DNA from: Mycolicibacterium sp. YH-1
GTDB lineage: Bacteria; Actinomycetota; Actinomycetes; Mycobacteriales; Mycobacteriaceae
Assembly (NCBI RefSeq): GCF_022557175.1
Contig: NZ_CP092915.1
Location: 3,162,001 to 3,226,000, forward strand
Direction of reading: 5' to 3'
DNA: 64,000 bases
The notes below the pieces were generated by a model. It had not been told where the DNA came from, made no database searches, and saw only the letters and a list, made by a program, of their open reading frames with translations. Below are positions 60,389 to 64,000 of this stretch, piece by piece (position 1 is the first letter of the stretch; every line of letters begins with the position of its first letter). A program made the position numbers and the translations under genes.

Positions 60389-61648
60389 ATGGCCCAACTC
60401 GGCAATGCCGTCATCTATCTCATGATGGCGTTCGTACTCATCGGTGCGTGCGCACTGGCATTCCGTGGTGATCGGGGGATAGGACGCGAGTTCAAGGAGG
60501 GGTTGTACGCCCTGGGACCGCTGTTCGTCCCCGTCGCCGGCATCATGGCCGGCCTTCCCTACCTGGCCTGGCTCGTCGAGCACGTGCTCGGAAAGCTGTA
60601 CGAGCCGTTCGGCGCGGATGCGGCGATGGCGGCGACCACGCTGATCGCCACCGACATGGGGGGCTATCAGCTCGCCGAGCGGACCGCCGACTCCCACGGT
60701 GTGTGGATGACGGCGACCATCACCGGATTCCTGGCTGGTGCGACGATCTCGTACATCATCCCGGTCGGTCTGGCGATCCTCAACGTCCGTGACCACAAGT
60801 ACTTCGCCCTGGGGATCATGAGCGGCATCCTCACCATTCCGATCGGCGTCATCGTGACCATGGGCATTCTGCTGGCCACGGGTACGCCCCTGCGCCCTGA
60901 CGTCGCCACCGATGGCCCGTCGACAGCCACCCTCGACGGGTTCTCGTTCTGGGACGTCCTGATCAACCTGTTGCCGGTGATGCTCGTGACCGTCGCCATC
61001 GCGATCGGCCTCTACTTCTTCACCCGGGCGATGGTCACCGGATTCATCTGGTTCGGTAGGGGTCTCAACGCCGCGATCTATCTGGTCCTGGCGGTCGCGA
61101 TCGTCGAGCATGTCACCGGCTTCTTCAGCTCAACGTTCAGCTGGTGGGGCTTTGAGCCGATCATCGTTGCGGCCGAGGGGCAGATGGCTCCGCTGGAAGT
61201 GGTCGGCAACATCGCGATCGTGCTCGCCGGTGCGTTTCCGTTGGTCTACGCGATCCGAACCTACGCAGACAAGCCGCTGACCGCGGTCGGCAAGCGGCTG
61301 GGCATCAGCACAGAGGGCACGACCGGGCTGCTCGCCGCGACCACCAACATGCTGGCCGCCTTCCACTTGATCAAGGACATGCCGGCGAAGGACAAGGTTC
61401 TCGTCGTCGCATTCGGGACCACGTGTTCGGCCCTGATCGGTGACCACCTCGCGTTCACGGCCAACTTCCAGCCCAACCTGATCGGGCCGCTGATGATCGG
61501 CAAGATCGTCGCCGGCGTCACCGCGATGTTGCTCGCGGTGTGGATCGCGGTTCCCACGGCGCAGCGCATCGAACGTGAACGCGCACAAGAGGAAGCAGAG
61601 GACGCCGAGGTTCTCGACGGTGACGTGGACGAGGTCACGCTGACATAG
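60389..61648 (+). CDS. EutH-family transporter
   Basis: 419 residues and about 10 membrane helices. The family motifs include GREFKEGLYALGPLFVPVAG, YEPFGADAAMAATTLIATDM followed by GGYQLAE, and FLAGATISYIIPVGLAIL. EutH is the ethanolamine transporter of eut operons. Here it follows a GlpK-like kinase and GlpA-like dehydrogenase, with no ethanolamine ammonia-lyase in the window. ATG 60389 has ggaaggaag upstream. The C-terminus is acidic (EEAEDAEVLDGDVDEVT). It probably imports the operon's substrate. Confidence 0.87.
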   Translation: MAQLGNAVIYLMMAFVLIGACALAFRGDRGIGREFKEGLYALGPLFVPVAGIMAGLPYLAWLVEHVLGKLYEPFGADAAMAATTLIATDMGGYQLAERTADSHGVWMTATITGFLAGATISYIIPVGLAILNVRDHKYFALGIMSGILTIPIGVIVTMGILLATGTPLRPDVATDGPSTATLDGFSFWDVLINLLPVMLVTVAIAIGLYFFTRAMVTGFIWFGRGLNAAIYLVLAVAIVEHVTGFFSSTFSWWGFEPIIVAAEGQMAPLEVVGNIAIVLAGAFPLVYAIRTYADKPLTAVGKRLGISTEGTTGLLAATTNMLAAFHLIKDMPAKDKVLVVAFGTTCSALIGDHLAFTANFQPNLIGPLMIGKIVAGVTAMLLAVWIAVPTAQRIERERAQEEAEDAEVLDGDVDEVTLT

Positions 61649-61696
61649 TTTGTCGGCATCGCAGCGGGTGCGGGTCGAGGCGGCTAGGTTTCGTTC

Positions 61697-62365
61697 ATGC
61701 CAACCGACATCACCGTGCGCGGATCCTTCTCGGCGTTTGAACCCCCCGAGAGGGCGACGGTCCACACATCGATCGCCTACGAGGGCCCCGCGATGGATTC
61801 GGTCTTCGAGCGGGTCGCACGCGACCTGGAGGCCGTGAAGGCGTCGATCGTCCCACTCATGGACGGAAGTCGCGGTGAGGTCACCTGGTGGTCGGCCGAG
61901 CAGCTGCACACCTGGTCGAATCGCCCGTGGAACAACGAGGGCAAGCAACTGCCGCTCGTCCACCACGCCAGTGTCGGTGTGGAGGCGAAGTTCCGCGACT
62001 TCAGCGCGCTGTCGCGGTGGATCGGCGAGCACATCGCCAGCATCGAGGGATTTCGCGTCGAACGCATCGACTGGGCGCTGACGTCGACGCGTCGAGACGA
62101 GCTGCTCAAGGACGCTCGGACCGCGGCCGTCGTCGACGCCGTCACACGTGCACAGCAGTACGCCGATGCGCTCGGATTTGGTGCGATACGTCCGGTCGCC
62201 ATCGCCGACGCCGGGATGCTCGGCGTCGAACCCCGGCCCCCGGGTGGTCCCGCTGGTGGATACCTTCGGGCCAGTGCGATGTCCGCCCCGGGCACGACCG
62301 TCGAATTCGCGCCAGAGGACATCGAGATCTCAGCGTCGGTGGATGCGCGGTTCGCGGCCGGGTAG
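61697..62365 (+). CDS. SIMPL-domain (DUF541) protein
   Basis: 222 residues. The opening DITVRGSFSAFEPPERATVH and the final FAPEDIEISASVDARF are the SIMPL pattern, with a duplicated alpha/beta core between. No signal peptide is present, unlike many family members, so it may be cytoplasmic. The start is ATG 61697, 48 bp behind eutH, and it is convergent with arsR. SIMPL proteins have been tied to stress resistance and kinase-associated signalling; the role here is unknown. Confidence 0.8.
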   Translation: MPTDITVRGSFSAFEPPERATVHTSIAYEGPAMDSVFERVARDLEAVKASIVPLMDGSRGEVTWWSAEQLHTWSNRPWNNEGKQLPLVHHASVGVEAKFRDFSALSRWIGEHIASIEGFRVERIDWALTSTRRDELLKDARTAAVVDAVTRAQQYADALGFGAIRPVAIADAGMLGVEPRPPGGPAGGYLRASAMSAPGTTVEFAPEDIEISASVDARFAAG

Positions 62366-62386
62366 CGGCCGAGAAATGCGCCGGAC

Positions 62387-62746
62387 CTAGGTGCAGCAGT
62401 TGGGGTCCAGCACGGTGCACAGCGCCACGACTGCGTCGCGGTGAGCCCGGTGGTAGACGTTCATGCCGCGCCGGTCGGAGTCGACAAGGCCGGCCCGCCG
62501 GAGCTGGGCGAGGTGATGGCTGACGGTGGACTCCGTAAGGCCGAGCGCCGCCGCGAGGTCGCCGCTGTTCTCCTCTCCCGCTGAGGAACTGAAGAGATAG
62601 GACATGATCTTCACCCGCGCCGGATCGGCGAGCGCCTTGAGCCGCAACGCGACCTCGAGCGCATCCTCGTCACTCATGGGACCTGCCGCCACGGGCGCGC
62701 AGCAGACCGGAGCGGACATGTCGATGGTCGGCAGAGCCTTGGGCAT
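62387..62746 (-). CDS. arsR: ArsR/SmtB-family arsenic-responsive repressor
   Basis: 119 residues. The winged HTH is RLKALADPARVKIMSYLFSS, then DLAAALGLTESTVSHHLAQL. Cys pairs at the N-terminus (APVCCAP) and C-terminus (LDPNCCT) can bind As(III), the arrangement of ArsR proteins with C-terminal cysteines. It starts at ATG 62746, divergent from arsI/cadI. A TTGA-N6-TCAA element (62768-62781) lies in the gap. Confidence 0.9.
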   Translation of the reverse strand: MPKALPTIDMSAPVCCAPVAAGPMSDEDALEVALRLKALADPARVKIMSYLFSSSAGEENSGDLAAALGLTESTVSHHLAQLRRAGLVDSDRRGMNVYHRAHRDAVVALCTVLDPNCCT

Positions 62747-62767
62747 TCCTTGATGATGCCATGAAGA

Positions 62768-62781
62768 TTGACATATATCAA
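62768..62781. promoter_or_regulatory. Candidate ArsR operator
   Basis: TTGACATATATCAA has inverted TTGA/TCAA arms around an AT-rich centre, 22 bp from the arsR start and 65 bp from arsI. ArsR/SmtB repressors bind this kind of 12-2-12 or shorter palindrome. Confidence 0.6.
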
Positions 62782-62845
62782 AAAGGTGGCATGCTGGCCG
62801 TGGCGCGCTACTTCGATATAAGTCGCACAGGTAGGAAGGCTCACC

Positions 62846-63319
62846 ATGTCCCGGATGCAACTCGCCCTCAATGTTGATGACCTTGATGCGGCGATCACGT
62901 TCTACACCAAGCTCTTCAACACCCCGCCCGCCAAGGTCAAGGAGGGCTACGCGAACTTCGCGGTCGCCGAGCCGCCGCTGAAACTGGTGCTGCTGGAGAA
63001 CCCCGGCAAGGGCGGCACGATCAACCACCTCGGTGTCGAGGTGGAGTCCAGCGAGACCGTGCACGCGGAGATCGCCCGGCTCACCGGCGAGGGGCTGTTC
63101 ACCGACGAGGAGATCGGCACCACGTGCTGCTTCGCCACGCAGGACAAGGTCTGGGTCACCGGGCCCGCCGGGGAGAAGTGGGAGGTCTACACCGTGCTCG
63201 CCGACTCCGACACCTTCGGCACCAGTCCCGAACACGCGAATGGCGGAACTGCTGAGGGCGGTGTCTGCTGCGGGGGTTCGGCTGCGGAAGCGGTGAAGCC
63301 GAGCAATGCCTGCTGCTGA
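62846..63319 (+). CDS. ArsI/CadI-family VOC metalloprotein
   Basis: 157 residues. VOC-fold start MQLALNVDDLDAAITFYTKL, metal His in INHLGVEVESSE, a vicinal Cys pair in GTTCCFATQDKVWV and a Cys-rich tail (GGVCCGGSAAEA, NACC). This is the ArsI (C-As lyase) / CadI (cadmium-induced) family; the arsR and acr3 neighbours favour arsenic. ATG 62846 follows aggaagg at 8 bases. It degrades methylated or aromatic trivalent arsenicals by family analogy, or sequesters metal. Confidence 0.88.
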   Translation: MSRMQLALNVDDLDAAITFYTKLFNTPPAKVKEGYANFAVAEPPLKLVLLENPGKGGTINHLGVEVESSETVHAEIARLTGEGLFTDEEIGTTCCFATQDKVWVTGPAGEKWEVYTVLADSDTFGTSPEHANGGTAEGGVCCGGSAAEAVKPSNACC

Positions 63320-63329
63320 CACTCCCGGC

Positions 63330-64000
63330 ATGACCACCCCGGTAGAGGCCGGCCACCCCGCTGTGGTCGAGAGGCTGTCGCTGCTCGACCGATTCCTGCC
63401 GGTGTGGATCGGCCTGGCGATGGTCGTCGGCCTGCTGCTGGGGCGACAGATCCCGGGATTGAACACCGCGCTGGATCGCGTTCAGATCGACGGCATCTCG
63501 CTGCCGATCGCGCTGGGCCTGTTGATCATGATGTACCCGGTCCTGGCCAAGGTTCGCTACGACCGACTCGACACCGTCACCGGCGACCGCAGGCTCCTGA
63601 TCAGCTCGCTGATCCTGAACTGGGTGCTCGGCCCCGCGCTGATGTTCGCGTTGGCCTGGCTGTTGCTGCCGGACCTACCCGAGTACCGCACCGGGCTGAT
63701 CATCGTGGGCCTGGCCAGATGCATTGCCATGGTGATCATCTGGAACGACCTCGCCTGCGGCGACAGGGAGGCGGCGGCGGTCCTCGTCGCGCTGAACTCG
63801 ATCTTCCAGGTCCTCATGTTCGCGCTGCTCGGCTGGTTCTACCTCTCGGTGCTGCCCGGGTGGCTCGGCCTGGAGCAGACCACCATCAGCACGTCACCAT
63901 GGCAGATCGCCAAGTCGGTGCTGATCTTCCTGGGGATTCCGTTGGTGGCGGGCTACCTGTCACGGCGGGTGGGGGAGAGGGTCAAGGGGCGCCCCTGGTA
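63330..64000 (+). CDS. acr3: ACR3-family arsenite efflux permease (3' end outside the window)
   Basis: The first 223 codons of the ACR3 transporter. Helices include FLPVWIGLAMVVGLLLG and GISLPIALGLLIMMYPVLAK; the segment IIVGLARCIAMVIIWNDLA carries the conserved Cys needed for arsenite transport. ATG 63330 is 10 bp after the arsI stop. ACR3 exports As(OH)3 using the proton gradient. The gene runs off the right end, so an arsC reductase may follow. Confidence 0.9.
   Translation, partial: MTTPVEAGHPAVVERLSLLDRFLPVWIGLAMVVGLLLGRQIPGLNTALDRVQIDGISLPIALGLLIMMYPVLAKVRYDRLDTVTGDRRLLISSLILNWVLGPALMFALAWLLLPDLPEYRTGLIIVGLARCIAMVIIWNDLACGDREAAAVLVALNSIFQVLMFALLGWFYLSVLPGWLGLEQTTISTSPWQIAKSVLIFLGIPLVAGYLSRRVGERVKGRPW

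Noticed and set aside
60389..61648. Ethanolamine-utilisation microcompartment locus
   Set aside because: Only the EutH transporter is present; no EutB/EutC lyase, shell proteins or other eut genes are seen.

Overview
The window is from a high-G+C actinobacterium of the genus Mycobacterium in the broad sense, most likely a rapidly growing species (Mycolicibacterium type). Gene order from the left end to about 33.9 kb follows the conserved mycobacterial block known from M. tuberculosis Rv1683-Rv1713: lipase/acyl-CoA synthetase, TetR-ABC exporter, mpg, tyrS, HAD phosphatase, tlyA, nadK, recN, steA, steB/mctB, pyrG, NUDIX, xerD, parA, scpA, scpB, rluB, cmk, der. A complete rRNA operon (16S-23S-5S) sits directly behind tyrS, as in rapid growers, and the 16S has the short helix 18 of that group.

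Layout. 1-8.5 kb: an ABC-F start, a lipid enzyme, a self-regulated ABC exporter, a DNA glycosylase and tyrS. 8.5-14.2 kb: rrn operon with a sigma-A-type promoter, an antitermination-like leader, RNase III stems and a terminator. 14.3-31.9 kb: housekeeping operons with repeated 4-base ATGA/GTGA overlaps. 31.9-33.9 kb: two TauE/SafE transporters, the first behind a small ORF containing a Cys-Cys pair. 34.0 kb: tRNA-Pro(GGG).

34.05-41.83 kb is a 7.8-kb genomic island integrated in the 3' end of tRNA-Pro. It is bounded by 43-bp direct repeats and carries a decayed tyrosine integrase, candidate integrase arm sites, two small phage-like genes, a large protein with a HEPN-type R-x4-H motif, a membrane-anchored protein, and a 1121-residue fusion of an Mrr-like nuclease domain, a DEAH helicase and seven helicase-associated repeats, apparently read from a leaderless mRNA. 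This cargo is the best candidate for an undescribed (defence-like) system. Next to the right end lies a broken mazF toxin with an intact antitoxin.

42.5-64 kb: a fumarate reductase operon (frdABCD) with an extra small Cys/His protein and an upstream CRP-type palindrome; a TetR/quinone oxidoreductase pair with matching operators; two tandem secreted LAS-type metallopeptidases; a flavin amine oxidase; an amino-acid permease/BBE oxidase/DUF4239 operon; a catabolic operon combining a GlpK-like kinase (one glycerol contact residue altered), GlpA-like and FAD oxidoreductases, a small membrane protein and an EutH-type transporter under a DeoR/GlpR regulator; and an arsenic operon (arsR, arsI/cadI, acr3) that runs off the right end.
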